34,781 nt of DNA from Bacteroidaceae bacterium (GCA_017525235.1 JAFXTC010000069.1:1-34781), one strand, 5' to 3'. Numbered from the stretch's first letter, positions 1-9,381 are shown. Translations and numbers: made by a program. The notes: generated from the letters alone by a model not told the origin.

Positions 1-56
1 CTGTAGAAGGCATAGCCTTTACGACCGTGACGCTGCAATCTAATTTTTGTTGCCAT
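1..56 (-). CDS. rpsP: 30S ribosomal protein S16 (N-terminal part only)
   Basis: The minus strand starting at 56 encodes MATKIRLQRHGRKGYAFY before the window edge cuts it. This is the conserved S16 N-terminus (KIRLQR.GRK..P/AFY), a small-subunit protein needed for 30S assembly. Only 18 residues are visible. The ATG is preceded by an AT-rich leader with no obvious Shine-Dalgarno, usual for Bacteroidales, and a TAnnTTTG box lies about 60 bases upstream. What follows rpsP lies outside the window. Confidence 0.9.
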   Translation of the reverse strand, partial: MATKIRLQRHGRKGYAFY

Positions 57-114
57 AATTTTAATTAAACTTTATTTATAGGTTTGAAATATGCCGTCAA
101 CTCGTAACGGCGCG

Positions 115-122
115 CAAATGTA
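115..122 (-). promoter_or_regulatory. Promoter -7 box of rpsP
   Basis: On the minus strand this reads TACATTTG, a perfect TAnnTTTG Bacteroidetes -7 element. A TTTG (plus-strand CAAA at 146-149) lies 23 bases upstream, slightly longer than the usual 19-21. The implied rpsP leader is about 50 bases. Confidence 0.5.
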
Positions 123-167
123 CAACAATTATATGGATTGGAATGCAAAACCAACAACTTTTTTTAT

Positions 168-2141
168 TTATAATGTATATTTTGCCTTCATGCTAGCCTT
201 AACAAAGTATACAATGAGGACGCAATACATGCCCAAGGACAGGATTTCGCTCAAAGAGTTGTTCCACCATTCTTCGTATTCAAAGTTGATGCCGGCAAAG
301 CGTAAGGCTACACTTACCACGCCCATCAAGGCACCTCCGGCAATAAAACCACTGGCTATGAGCGTACCGCGTTCACCGCGTGCCGTGTTAACTTCTTTCT
401 GTTGGCTGCGAGTGGTTACAAACCAGTTAACCAAGCCGCCAGCTATTAAGGGAAGGTTAAGCTCTAGGGGGATAAACATTCCTAAAGCAAATGCTAAGGC
501 AGAAATGCCTAAGGCGTTGAGAATTAGTGCTATTATGGCACCTATTCCATAGAGTAGCCAAGGTGCACCGCTTCCGCTCATCAGGGGCTCAATCACGGCT
601 GCCATAGCATTGGCCTGGGGCGCTGCCAACTGTCCGTTGGTAAAACCGTAGGTCTTGTTCAGAATCATTATAACACCTGCAACTGTTGCAGCACTTACCA
701 AGGTGCCGAGGAACTTCCATGTCTCTTGTTTGCGAGGTGTAGAGCCCAGCCAATAACCAATCTTGAGGTCTGTTATAAATCCGCCAGCCATACTGAGTGC
801 CGTACAAACCACGCCACCCATGATTAGGGCTGCTACCATCCCTTCTGTGCCGCTCAGTCCAACGGCAACCATAATTACGGAAGCGAGGATGAGGGTCATC
901 AGGGTCATACCGCTAACGGGGTTGGTACCCACAATAGCTATGGCGTTGGCTGCAACGGTGGTGAATAGGAAGGTAATAATGACTGTCACCAAAAGGGCTA
1001 CGATAGCAAACTTGGCTATTCCGTTCATTACATCCCAGTAGAAAAATTGTGCAATGGCAAACATTGCTATAAAGGCGGCAAGGGAGATGAAGGCCATGGG
1101 CAGATCTTTTTGTGTGCGTTCCTCAGAAACCTGAGCTGTTTTTTTGCCTCCCATCTCTTTGGCTGCAAGAGTTACGGCTCCGAAAATGAGTTTGCGACTC
1201 TTGACAATACCTATGATACCAGCCATAGCAATACCACCGATACCGATGCTCTTGGCATATTTGAACAACTGTTCGGCAGATGCCACAGCAGCCGTAACAC
1301 CCTCTTGTACTTCTATATCAGGGAAGAGTAGGGCAATGCCTGGGACAATAACCCACCAGACAAGAGCTGATCCGCAGCAGATAATAAAAGCGTATTTAAG
1401 TCCTACAATGTATCCTAATCCCAGAACAGCTGCACCTGTATTGCATTTGAACACCAGTTTTGTTTTCTCGGCTATGGTATCGCCCCACATAAGTGCACGA
1501 CTGGTGAAGTTCTCGTTCCAAAGTCCGAAAGTGGCAACGACAAAGTCGTACAAGCCGCCCAGTATTCCAGCAATCAGCAAAGGCTTGGCTTGGTCTCCGC
1601 CCTTGGCGCCGCTTACCAATACTTGTGTGCTGGCAGTTGCTTCGGGGAAGGGATATTTGCCGTGCATGTCCTTGACAAAATACTTGCGGAAGGGTATCAG
1701 GAACAAGATGCCCAAGATACCTCCCAAAAGACTGGCCATGAAAACCTCGAAGAAGTTAACGGTCATTTCTGGGTACTTGGCCTGAAGGATATACAAGGCG
1801 GGCAGGGTAAAGATGGCACCTGCTACTATAACGCCAGAGCAGGCTCCAATGCTTTGAATCATAACGTTCTCGCCCAGAGCATTCTTACGTTTGGTGGCAT
1901 TGCTCACACCTACCGCAATAATGGCAATAGGGATAGCCGCCTCAAAGACCTGACCGACCTTAAGTCCCAGATAAGCTGCTGCTGCACTGAAGATGACTGC
2001 CATCAGTATGCCCCAGCATACCGACCATGCAGTAACTTCTCGCGGGTTTGTCTCTTTTGGCATCAAGGGAACATACTCTTCACCTTCTTTCAGTTCTCTA
2101 AAAGCATTTTCTGCTAAAGTGTCTTTAATGTTCTCGCTCAT
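168..2141 (-). CDS. OPT-family oligopeptide transporter
   Basis: A 657-residue integral membrane protein of the OPT (oligopeptide transporter) family, which imports peptides or metal chelates with protons across the inner membrane. The N-terminus carries the family hallmark region (REVTAWSV.WGI followed by AAAAYLGLKVGQVFEAAIPIAI), and many hydrophobic segments run to the C-terminus. A frame-open extension allows an earlier start at 2180. The ATG at 2141 (MSENIKDTLAENAF) is preferred because the extension would begin inside the tail of a terminator hairpin at 2183-2216. It lies downstream of tRNA-Ala on the same strand, separated by that terminator, and no clear promoter of its own is seen. 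The exact substrate cannot be told from the sequence. Confidence 0.9.
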   Translation of the reverse strand: MSENIKDTLAENAFRELKEGEEYVPLMPKETNPREVTAWSVCWGILMAVIFSAAAAYLGLKVGQVFEAAIPIAIIAVGVSNATKRKNALGENVMIQSIGACSGVIVAGAIFTLPALYILQAKYPEMTVNFFEVFMASLLGGILGILFLIPFRKYFVKDMHGKYPFPEATASTQVLVSGAKGGDQAKPLLIAGILGGLYDFVVATFGLWNENFTSRALMWGDTIAEKTKLVFKCNTGAAVLGLGYIVGLKYAFIICCGSALVWWVIVPGIALLFPDIEVQEGVTAAVASAEQLFKYAKSIGIGGIAMAGIIGIVKSRKLIFGAVTLAAKEMGGKKTAQVSEERTQKDLPMAFISLAAFIAMFAIAQFFYWDVMNGIAKFAIVALLVTVIITFLFTTVAANAIAIVGTNPVSGMTLMTLILASVIMVAVGLSGTEGMVAALIMGGVVCTALSMAGGFITDLKIGYWLGSTPRKQETWKFLGTLVSAATVAGVIMILNKTYGFTNGQLAAPQANAMAAVIEPLMSGSGAPWLLYGIGAIIALILNALGISALAFALGMFIPLELNLPLIAGGLVNWFVTTRSQQKEVNTARGERGTLIASGFIAGGALMGVVSVALRFAGINFEYEEWWNNSLSEILSLGMYCVLIVYFVKASMKAKYTL

Positions 2142-2182
2142 ATTTCTTTTTATTAGTAGTTGTCGCTTCGCTAATTCCAAAC

Positions 2183-2216
2183 AAAAAAGAGATTCATCTT
2201 TCTAAAGACAAACCTC
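2183..2216 (-). terminator. Intrinsic terminator after tRNA-Ala
   Basis: On the minus strand a 12-bp stem (arms 2205-2216 and 2189-2200, three G-U wobbles) closes a 4-base loop and is followed by six T (2183-2188). It lies 24 bases beyond the tRNA 3' end and ahead of the OPT gene, so it probably ends the tRNA transcript. Confidence 0.65.
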
Positions 2217-2239
2217 TTACCTTTTGTTTATATTCTATG

Positions 2240-2314
<75 letters not shown>

Positions 2315-2332
2315 TGCTGTGTTTTGCGAGTG

Positions 2333-2364
2333 CAAAATTAGAGTTTTTTTCTCAAACAGGCAAA
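2333..2364 (-). promoter_or_regulatory. Promoter of tRNA-Ala
   Basis: Minus-strand TAATTTTG (2333-2340) has TTTG (2361-2364) 20 bases upstream, matching the Bacteroidetes TTTG-N19-21-TAnnTTTG consensus in both boxes. It is placed for initiation just ahead of the tRNA 5' end. It is divergent from the M6 protease promoter, whose -33 box starts 15 bases away. Confidence 0.75.
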
Positions 2365-2378
2365 TTTGAACAGGCTTT

Positions 2379-2411
2379 TTTGTCTATTTGCATAAAAAAG
2401 TTGTAATTTTG
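2379..2411 (+). promoter_or_regulatory. Promoter of the M6 protease pair
   Basis: TTTG (2379-2382), 21 bases, then TAATTTTG (2404-2411). Both boxes match the Bacteroidetes consensus, and the start codon follows 21 bases after the -7 box, so the leader is very short. Confidence 0.7.
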
Positions 2412-2432
2412 CCGTGAAAATCAAACATAAAG

Positions 2433-4433
2433 ATGATTGGAAAGAGACAAATACTTATTTCCGTCCTGTGTGTGCTGACGGTGCTTTATGCATGGGCTGT
2501 TCCTGTTGAGCGAAGAAGGTTTATGGCTACGCTTGTCGATGGTAGTACACAGTTGATGCTTACCAGTTGTGGTGATGAACACTTGTCGTATTTCCTTACA
2601 GACGAAGGGACGGTTGTTGAACTTACAGACAGCGGTTTTGTGATGACTGCTTATGACCTTGACGGGTATCTGCAGCTACATGCCCCTTCCATAACTAAAA
2701 GAGCTGTACGAAAGGTGGGAAGTCTGGATCGGGCACAGCTAACCCAAATGGGACAGCCGCATGTTGCTTTGTTGTTGGTTCAGTTTCAGGATAAGCTTTT
2801 TACCGTGGCCAAAGATTCAGCTTCGGTACATGATTATTACCATCGCTATTGTAATGGAATTCCTGATTCTTCTCCTTATACGGGGCATGGAAGTTCCGGA
2901 GCTGTTACAGAATATTTCTCCGACCAGAGTAATGGCCAGTTTCAGCCCGTCTTTGACGTAATAGGACCTCTTACGCTGGATAGCGTATATTCGTATTATG
3001 GTAAGGACAGAGGAGCGTCAAAGGATATATATTATGATACATTTGTTAAGGAAAGCTTGGAGAAGGCCCGTCATGCAAATGTAGATTGGAGTTTGCTTGA
3101 TAATAATGCTGACGGGAAGGTGGATATGGCATTTCTTCTTTTTGCTGGGCTGGGGCAGAATTACACTAATTCGTATGGAGACCTTAATACTATCTGGCCG
3201 AAGGAAATGCCTACACAATACACCGTTCAGGGCGTAACATTTGCTGGCTGCAGTTCAACTTGCGAGTTGCGTCCGACAGCAGCTTCCGGCGGCGTTATTA
3301 CGGCAACGGCGCCTGACGGTATCGGAGTTTTCTGCCACGAACTTAGTCATGCCCTGGGCTTGCCCGATTTTTACGACACAAACTACAAGGCCTTTGGAAT
3401 GGATTATTGGAGTCTTATGGATTATGGGCAGTATGCAGTGAACAGTTATACACCTGTAGGATATACGGCTTATGAACGTGACTTTATGAAGTGGCAAATG
3501 TTGGAAGAACTGAAGGAACCTTGTACCTTGCGTATTCCCTGTTTTAGTAAGGGCGGGCATGGTTACAAGATTGTCAACGATGCCAATCCCGACGAATACT
3601 ACACGTTGGAAAATCGACAGGGCTACGGTTGGGATAAACTGTGCCTTACAAGGGGACACGGGTTGATGGTAACACACGTTGATTATAACAGATCTGCATG
3701 GAATAACAATAGGGTTAACACGGAGACATCACATCAGCGTTTGACCATCATTCCTGCCAATAATACGCTGATAGGGGGAAATAACTGTAAAAGCTCGGCA
3801 GAATGGAAGGAAAGTCTACAAGGCAATCTTTACCCGGGAATTACGGGAAACCATGAACTGACAGACGAATCCACACCCGCCAGTGTGGTCTTCACAGGAC
3901 AGTTTATGGGAAAGCCCCTTTATGATATTGAAGAAACAGAGGATGACGAGATAGTGCTGAAATTCAATCCCTTGGGCATTTTGGAAGAACCGCAGGAACT
4001 TACTGCAATGGACGTAACGGATGCAGAAGCAACATTAATGTGGGATGCTGTTGATGAGGCTGAAGCCTATAATATAAAGGTAATGGATGCCTTTGACGAT
4101 GTGGTGATACAAGTTGACAGCATCGGCACGAACAGTTATCTGTTGGAGGAACTTGAAGAGAAAACATCATATAGTTTTTCTGTCCAGGCTATTGCCGACA
4201 AGTATCGTAATAGTCCTTGGTCTGAACCTGTCACGTTTTATACTTCTGAAGACGTTGACGGCTTGACAAACAGTTTCGCAGAGGATGCCGAACTGGTACG
4301 TATATATGACATGAATGGCATCATGGTAACAGAATGTAAAGCCCGTGATGTTAACAGACAAAGAATCAGGCGTGGTATTTATGTCGTAAGGTTCGGAAAC
4401 GGTTCAACCAGAAAAATCTCAATATCAGGATAG
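2433..4433 (+). CDS. M6-family secreted zinc metalloprotease (InhA-like)
   Basis: A 666-residue secreted protease. A signal peptide (residues 1-22, hydrophobic, ending AWA) precedes the M6 catalytic domain. The zinc site reads HELSHALGLPD, giving ligands H302, H306 and D312 and catalytic E303, the HExxHxxGxxD form known from immune inhibitor A. A downstream SLMDYG contains the probable Met-turn (M329). After the catalytic part comes a fibronectin type III-like domain (roughly 515-605), then a short beta-rich tail (VRIYDMNGIMV to GIYVVRFG) of the type used as a C-terminal secretion/sorting signal in Prevotella. Transfer through a type IX system is inferred, since no such genes are in the window. 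It is followed after nine bases by a paralogue, so the two probably share one transcript. Natural substrates are unknown. Confidence 0.88.
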   Translation: MIGKRQILISVLCVLTVLYAWAVPVERRRFMATLVDGSTQLMLTSCGDEHLSYFLTDEGTVVELTDSGFVMTAYDLDGYLQLHAPSITKRAVRKVGSLDRAQLTQMGQPHVALLLVQFQDKLFTVAKDSASVHDYYHRYCNGIPDSSPYTGHGSSGAVTEYFSDQSNGQFQPVFDVIGPLTLDSVYSYYGKDRGASKDIYYDTFVKESLEKARHANVDWSLLDNNADGKVDMAFLLFAGLGQNYTNSYGDLNTIWPKEMPTQYTVQGVTFAGCSSTCELRPTAASGGVITATAPDGIGVFCHELSHALGLPDFYDTNYKAFGMDYWSLMDYGQYAVNSYTPVGYTAYERDFMKWQMLEELKEPCTLRIPCFSKGGHGYKIVNDANPDEYYTLENRQGYGWDKLCLTRGHGLMVTHVDYNRSAWNNNRVNTETSHQRLTIIPANNTLIGGNNCKSSAEWKESLQGNLYPGITGNHELTDESTPASVVFTGQFMGKPLYDIEETEDDEIVLKFNPLGILEEPQELTAMDVTDAEATLMWDAVDEAEAYNIKVMDAFDDVVIQVDSIGTNSYLLEELEEKTSYSFSVQAIADKYRNSPWSEPVTFYTSEDVDGLTNSFAEDAELVRIYDMNGIMVTECKARDVNRQRIRRGIYVVRFGNGSTRKISISG

Positions 4434-4442
4434 TCTCTTTCC

Positions 4443-6299
4443 ATGCGTAGTGTTTTCTTCTTGCTGACTTTCCTGATTTCTGTAAATATAGGGGCTGTGC
4501 CAGCTAAACGTCAGAAAAAAACATTAACATTGGCTGACGGTTCCAAGTTGGAAGCCATATTATATGGCGACGAGAATCTTCATTTCTATGCTTCTGAAGA
4601 GGGAAGGACGTTTGTCCTGAACAATAGCGGGGTGGTTCAGGAAGTTAATGCGCAGGCTTTACAAAAAATATGGTGTGGGCGACTTCAAGAAAGAAATATC
4701 CGGCATCAGGCGAGGAATAATAAAGCCGGTGGTAACGTCAGACCCAAAAGCGGAACAAAAAAAGGATTGGTAATATTGGTAAATTTCCCAGACAAGGAAC
4801 TGACTTACAATCCTGCAGAATACCATGATTTCTTTAACAAAGAAGGATATTCCGGCTTTGGCATGAGCGGTTCTGTGCACGACTATTTCTATGACCAAAG
4901 CTATGGCATGTTTAATCTTACTTTTGATGTCATAGGACCTGTTACTGTCAGTAAAGAATCTTCTTATTACGGCAGTAATGCAGATGAGGTAAGCGGTCGC
5001 GACATGCATCCTGCTGAAATGGTGGCAGAAGCCATAAATCTGGCAGATGCTATGGTTGACTATTCCGACTACGACTGGGATAATGACGGCTATGTAGATC
5101 AGGTTCTTGTCATGTATGCTGGTTATGGCGAGGCACAGGCTCCAAGTCGGCCTTCTCTTATCTGGCCGCATGAGTGGCAACTCTCTGCTGCTTATTACAA
5201 TGGCGATGGAAGCGGAAGTCTGCAGAAAGATGGGGTCATGATTGATACCTATGCTTGCTCTTCTGAGTTTAGGGACTCTGTAGGTACAAAACTGGATGGC
5301 ATAGGAACGGCATGCCATGAATTCAGTCATTGTTTGGGCTTGCCTGATTTGTATGATACGGACAAGTCAGACGGGATAGGTTTTGGTATGGATCTCTGGA
5401 GTGTGATGGATTATGGAATGTATGGCGGCCAAAATCATGATGGTACAACACCTGCGGGGTACACCAGTTATGAGCGTATGTTTTGCGGCTGGCTCAAACC
5501 GAGACAACTGACTGACCCGTGTAAAGTGTATGATATGCCTGCTTTGTCGCAATCCCCTCAGGCATACATCTTGTATAATGATGCTAACAGAAATGAGTAT
5601 TTCATCTTTGAAAACAGGCAGAATACCCTGTGGGACAAGTATTTGCCTGGTCATGGTATGCTGGTATTACATGTTGACTATGATGCCAGGGCTTGGGCAG
5701 AGAATGCCGTTAATGGTGTAACCAAGCATCAGCGTCTGACCATCATTCCTGCTGACCATCAGTTTAAGAGCTCAGTGAATCCTACCATATCAGATTTGGC
5801 TGGCGACCCTTATCCTGGCACATCAGGTAATACAGAACTGACAGGTGAAAGGTTGTTGGGACATACCATAACAGATATCTCAGAGAACGATGGGCAGATT
5901 TGTTTTACGTTTGATGGAGGCTCGCTCGTAGGAATACCGGACGCTTTAGAAGCAGAGGATATAACAGAAGATGGGTTTACGGCCAGATGGATGCCGGTTA
6001 GTGGAGCAGACTATTATCAGGTGTCATTCATGGGAACGACGTATGACACGGAAAACCTGTCGTACACCTTTACGGGGTTGGAGTCTGGCGTAACATATTA
6101 TTATAAGGTACGCGCGGTACTTGGAGATATTTCCGGGGAATGGAGCAACACGGTAAGTGTGGAGCTTACAGATATCACAAACATTAAGAATGTAAATGCA
6201 GAAACCACTTGTCAAATCTTTGATTTGCAGGGTAGGAGCGTGTCCTGCCCGGGTAAAGGCATTTACATTCTTAATAGACGTAAAGTAGTATCTTTCTGA
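4443..6299 (+). CDS. M6-family secreted zinc metalloprotease, tandem paralogue
   Basis: A 618-residue paralogue of the gene just upstream, same strand, nine bases away. A signal peptide (about 1-19, ending VPA) is followed by the M6 domain with zinc motif HEFSHCLGLPD (H292, E293, H296, D302) and SVMDYG (M322). Much of the domain aligns with its neighbour: both carry IWP, LPDFYDT/LPDLYDT, GYT.YER and HQRLTIIPA blocks. It then has an FN3-like domain (about 497-575) and a tail ending IFDLQGRSV...GIYILNRRKVVSF, a Prevotella-type C-terminal sorting tail. Divergence is spread along the protein, so the duplication is old and both copies look intact. It ends three bases before the convergent GH76 gene. 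Confidence 0.88.
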   Translation: MRSVFFLLTFLISVNIGAVPAKRQKKTLTLADGSKLEAILYGDENLHFYASEEGRTFVLNNSGVVQEVNAQALQKIWCGRLQERNIRHQARNNKAGGNVRPKSGTKKGLVILVNFPDKELTYNPAEYHDFFNKEGYSGFGMSGSVHDYFYDQSYGMFNLTFDVIGPVTVSKESSYYGSNADEVSGRDMHPAEMVAEAINLADAMVDYSDYDWDNDGYVDQVLVMYAGYGEAQAPSRPSLIWPHEWQLSAAYYNGDGSGSLQKDGVMIDTYACSSEFRDSVGTKLDGIGTACHEFSHCLGLPDLYDTDKSDGIGFGMDLWSVMDYGMYGGQNHDGTTPAGYTSYERMFCGWLKPRQLTDPCKVYDMPALSQSPQAYILYNDANRNEYFIFENRQNTLWDKYLPGHGMLVLHVDYDARAWAENAVNGVTKHQRLTIIPADHQFKSSVNPTISDLAGDPYPGTSGNTELTGERLLGHTITDISENDGQICFTFDGGSLVGIPDALEAEDITEDGFTARWMPVSGADYYQVSFMGTTYDTENLSYTFTGLESGVTYYYKVRAVLGDISGEWSNTVSVELTDITNIKNVNAETTCQIFDLQGRSVSCPGKGIYILNRRKVVSF

Positions 6300-6302
6300 G
6301 GA

Positions 6303-7667
6303 TTACCGAACCAAGACCTTCTTTCGGTTGATAATGTACAATCCCTTTGGAAGATTGTCTGTTCCCTGCCAAGGTGTACGAACCAGATGACCGTCCAGTG
6401 TATAGACTCCGTGGGTATTTTCTGTTTCAGCTATTTCGGGGATGGCTTCTATGGCATCCTCCTGTTCCTGTTGATACCTTTCGTAATTCTCAATGATAGC
6501 TTTTTGCATGCGGGCTGTGTTCTCCAGTAACGAAGTGCCGCTACACATAGCACCCATGGAAGCATCTTTATCTTCTCCCGTCCAAGGCTTTGCCCAGTTG
6601 AAGTTGCAGAAGACAATGGGGTAGCGGTCCCATTTCAGATTAGCATACAACGTCTTTGTGTTCTTCTGTATAAATTCAGCTATGACTTTTCTGTAGGTTG
6701 TTGCCATGTCTGTATCAAGAACAAAGTTGACGGCATAGGGGATGAGAACAGCCTTGAAGATACTTTGGTCGCCACTCGAACCTTCGTCGCGCAATATGTT
6801 GTTGCTGCTTGTACATCGACTGCTCGTGAAAGCATAGTAGATGTACTGGTAGGCAAATTTCTTGTAATCGTTTTTTGCTTTGGTACCCTCGTCGGTAACG
6901 TGGTAGAGAATACGACAAGCTTCGCCAAAGGTGCCCTGTGTGTAGGTCAGTGGAGGTTCTTCAACCCTATAGTCTGCCTTTACAATTTTCTTTGATGTAT
7001 AGGCATAAAGTTGTTTTGCGTAGGTAAGGTATTTCTCCAACCCTGTCTCTTTGTAGAGTTTGGCTGCAATCAACGTTGCAGGGGACTGGGTACATGCATT
7101 CGGCTCGTTTCCGTCGCCGTTTGTATTCCAGGGAAGCCAGAGTCCACCCGTCTCCTCATCCAAAGTGGCTCGTTTGATGATATAGAAGTCGAAGATGTTC
7201 CTGGCTGCTGTTCTGTACTTTACGATACCTGTAGCCTCGTACATGTGTAAGAGGGTAAGGGTAATCCAGCACATGTCGTCAGTAAAGGGGTTCTCGAACA
7301 TCTTGTATGAACCGTCCGATGTACTTGCTCCGGCATAGTTGTTGGCCTTGTTATTGTACCACAGCGACATGTAGCTCTTATACTTGTTGGCAAGCGTTTT
7401 GTTGTCCTCCTTATGGCGTTCGTAGCAGTAAACAATAACGTCCATAGCATGAGCCTGCGTCCAATAAGCATTGAAAGCATAATACTGATACTTGTCGTTA
7501 AAAACGCCCTTGTTCTTAATCATAAATGATTCAATAAAGGCGTTAACCATCGAGTCAGCCTTTGTCTCGTAGTTCTCTTTGATTGTCTTGTAAAGTGTGA
7601 GCTCGCCTTGAGCAAGCCCTGCTGTCGCAAACAACAGCAGGGCTGATATGGTTAAGTTTCTTAGCAT
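6303..7667 (-). CDS. Glycoside hydrolase family 76 (alpha-1,6-mannanase-like), secreted
   Basis: A 454-residue protein with signal peptide MLRNLTISALLLFATAGLAQ. The central all-alpha region carries ENPFTDDMCWITLTLL, with the paired aspartates D130-D131 that mark GH76 enzymes, which cut alpha-1,6-mannan such as fungal or bacterial mannan backbones. Aromatic repeats (YYAFNAYWTQAHAMD, GGLWLPWNTNG) fit the alpha/alpha barrel. The end is a short sorting tail (VYTLDGHLV...GLYIINRKKVLVR) very similar to that of the second M6 protease. The ATG at 7667 is used; reading one codon earlier would need a TTG. It starts 16 bases after mscL on the same strand, so read-through from mscL is likely. The substrate is inferred from family only. 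Confidence 0.85.
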   Translation of the reverse strand: MLRNLTISALLLFATAGLAQGELTLYKTIKENYETKADSMVNAFIESFMIKNKGVFNDKYQYYAFNAYWTQAHAMDVIVYCYERHKEDNKTLANKYKSYMSLWYNNKANNYAGASTSDGSYKMFENPFTDDMCWITLTLLHMYEATGIVKYRTAARNIFDFYIIKRATLDEETGGLWLPWNTNGDGNEPNACTQSPATLIAAKLYKETGLEKYLTYAKQLYAYTSKKIVKADYRVEEPPLTYTQGTFGEACRILYHVTDEGTKAKNDYKKFAYQYIYYAFTSSRCTSSNNILRDEGSSGDQSIFKAVLIPYAVNFVLDTDMATTYRKVIAEFIQKNTKTLYANLKWDRYPIVFCNFNWAKPWTGEDKDASMGAMCSGTSLLENTARMQKAIIENYERYQQEQEDAIEAIPEIAETENTHGVYTLDGHLVRTPWQGTDNLPKGLYIINRKKVLVR

Positions 7668-7683
7668 CAAAAAAACAGGTTGA

Positions 7684-8109
7684 TTATTTGTTCTTAAGCA
7701 AATCGCGGATTTCTGTCAGCAGTTTCTCTTCAGCACTTGGTTCTGGCTCTGGAGCTGGTTCTGCGGAAGCTTCTTCCTTCTTGCGTGAAAGCTTGGCTAT
7801 ACCCTTAATCATCAGGAAAACACAGAAAGCAATGATGAGGAAATCCACAACATCCTGAATAAACTGACCGTAGTTCAGGGTAACTGCCTCAGAAACAACA
7901 TTCTCACCTTCTACCACAGCTTCCTTGATGGTAAGCTTAAGGTCTGTGAAATCCACGCCGCCTGTCAGCACGCCAATGGGAGGCATAATAATGTTGTTCA
8001 CTACGCTGGTAACAATTTTACCAAAAGCACCGCCGATGATTACACCGACTGCCATGTCTACAACGTTGCCTTTAAGTGCAAAGGCCTTGAAATCTTGAAT
8101 AAATGACAT
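7684..8109 (-). CDS. mscL: Large-conductance mechanosensitive channel
   Basis: A 141-residue inner-membrane channel that opens under membrane tension to release osmolytes during hypo-osmotic shock. The first transmembrane helix has the family pattern [20 protein letters not shown], followed by the periplasmic loop ([17 protein letters not shown]), the second helix ([15 protein letters not shown]) and a charged cytoplasmic helix ending [15 protein letters not shown]. Length and architecture are normal. It is the first gene of a minus-strand pair with the GH76 enzyme. No clear promoter box was found in its divergent upstream gap. Confidence 0.97.
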   Translation of the reverse strand: MSFIQDFKAFALKGNVVDMAVGVIIGGAFGKIVTSVVNNIIMPPIGVLTGGVDFTDLKLTIKEAVVEGENVVSEAVTLNYGQFIQDVVDFLIIAFCVFLMIKGIAKLSRKKEEASAEPAPEPEPSAEEKLLTEIRDLLKNK

Positions 8110-8159
8110 AAAACTTGAAAATTTATTGGTTTTCGGGTGCTAAATTAAAAAGAAAATTG

Positions 8160-8167
8160 TAATTTTG
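8160..8167 (+). promoter_or_regulatory. -7 box for the mini-lipoprotein and gapA
   Basis: TAATTTTG is a perfect TAnnTTTG box. It is the only one seen between mscL and gapA, 22 bases before the 29-codon ORF. The -33 position holds no clear TTTG. gapA itself has no such box in its 50-base upstream gap, so both genes probably share this start. Confidence 0.5.
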
Positions 8168-8189
8168 CAGCGAATTTCAAAAAAAAGTA

Positions 8190-8279
8190 ATGAAAAGAGT
8201 AATTTACGTATCTATAATTGTGCTTTTGGCCTTTATTGTTATAGCGTGTAAGTCGGCTCATTATTGTAATTGTGGATAA
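8190..8279 (+). CDS. 29-residue Cys-rich lipoprotein microgene
   Basis: ATG at 8190 opens a 29-codon frame: MKRVIYVSIIVLLAFIVIAC followed by KSAHYCNCG and TAA. Residues 1-19 form a textbook lipoprotein signal (basic start, hydrophobic core, IAC lipobox). If cleaved and lipidated, only a ten-residue peptide remains (CKSAHYCNCG), holding two further cysteines and a histidine. A -7 promoter box lies just upstream and gapA follows 50 bases later on the same strand. I do not recognise a named family. Support is the signal sequence, position and promoter. Conservation cannot be tested here. Confidence 0.6.
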   Translation: MKRVIYVSIIVLLAFIVIACKSAHYCNCG

Positions 8280-8329
8280 TACAAATTCGAATTAAGTTAT
8301 ATTATAATCAATTTTAAAATTAACTGAAA

Positions 8330-9355
8330 ATGACAAAAGTTGCTATTAACGGTTTTGGCCGTATTGGTCGTCTGGCTTTCCGTCAGATGTTTGAGGCAGA
8401 GGGTTATGAGGTAGTTGCTATCAACGATTTGACTAGCCCCAAGATGTTGGCTCACCTTCTGAAGTATGATACCGCTCAGGGTGGCTTCGCTGGCAAGTTC
8501 GGCGAGGGCAAGCACACTGTAGAGGCTACTGAGGATTCAATCATCGTTGACGGTAAGGAGATTAAGATCTCTAAGGAAGCTGATGCTACAAAGTGTCCTT
8601 GGGCTGCTAACGACGTAGACGTTGTTTTGGAGTGCACAGGTTTCTATACATCTAAGGAGAAGGCTTCTGCTCACCTCGTAGCTGGTGCTAAGAAGGTTGT
8701 TATCTCTGCTCCTGCAGGTAACGATCTGCCCACTATCGTTTACAATGTAAACCACAAGACTCTGACAGCTGCTGATAAGATTATCTCTGCTGCTTCTTGT
8801 ACAACCAACTGCTTGGCTCCTATGGCTGCTGCTCTTAACGCATACGCTCCCATCCAGAGCGGTATCATGAGCACTATCCACGCTTACACTGGCGACCAGA
8901 TGATTCTCGATGGTCCTCAGCGCAAGGGTGACCTCCGTCGTAGCCGTGCAGGTGCTTGCAACATCGTTCCCAACTCTACTGGTGCTGCTAAGGCTATCGG
9001 TTTGGTAATTCCCGAGTTGAACGGTAAGCTGATTGGTTCTGCACAGCGCGTTCCCACTCCTACAGGTTCTACCACTATCCTGGTTGCTGTAGTTAAGGGT
9101 AAGGATGTTACTAAGGAAGGCATCAACGCTGCTATGAAGGCTGCTCAGACCGAGTCTTACGGTTACACAGAGGATGAAATCGTATCAAGCGACATCATCG
9201 GTATGAAGTTCGGTTCTCTCTTCGATGCTACTCAGACTATGGTTAGCAAGATTGACGATGACACCTATCAGGTACAGGTTGTTTCTTGGTATGACAACGA
9301 GAACAGCTACACCTCTCAGATGGTTCGCACTATCAAGTACTTCTCTGAGATCTAA
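8330..9355 (+). CDS. gapA: Glyceraldehyde-3-phosphate dehydrogenase, type I
   Basis: A 341-residue cytoplasmic glycolytic enzyme converting glyceraldehyde-3-phosphate, NAD+ and phosphate to 1,3-bisphosphoglycerate. The NAD-binding start [14 protein letters not shown] (residues 6-19), catalytic motif [12 protein letters not shown] with nucleophile C157, and [14 protein letters not shown] near the C-terminus are all present. Codon use is strikingly uniform (AAG, GCT, CGT, AAC, GGT dominate), unlike neighbouring genes, which marks a very highly expressed gene. A strong terminator follows. It is probably co-transcribed with the 29-residue lipoprotein upstream. Confidence 0.98.
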   Translation: MTKVAINGFGRIGRLAFRQMFEAEGYEVVAINDLTSPKMLAHLLKYDTAQGGFAGKFGEGKHTVEATEDSIIVDGKEIKISKEADATKCPWAANDVDVVLECTGFYTSKEKASAHLVAGAKKVVISAPAGNDLPTIVYNVNHKTLTAADKIISAASCTTNCLAPMAAALNAYAPIQSGIMSTIHAYTGDQMILDGPQRKGDLRRSRAGACNIVPNSTGAAKAIGLVIPELNGKLIGSAQRVPTPTGSTTILVAVVKGKDVTKEGINAAMKAAQTESYGYTEDEIVSSDIIGMKFGSLFDATQTMVSKIDDDTYQVQVVSWYDNENSYTSQMVRTIKYFSEI

Positions 9356-9381
9356 TCTCAAAGGTTACAAGATAACAAATC

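Noticed and set aside
91-2205. Plus-strand frames of 70-213 codons opposite the OPT transporter.
   Set aside because: Complement of transmembrane codons; no start signals and no recognisable domain.
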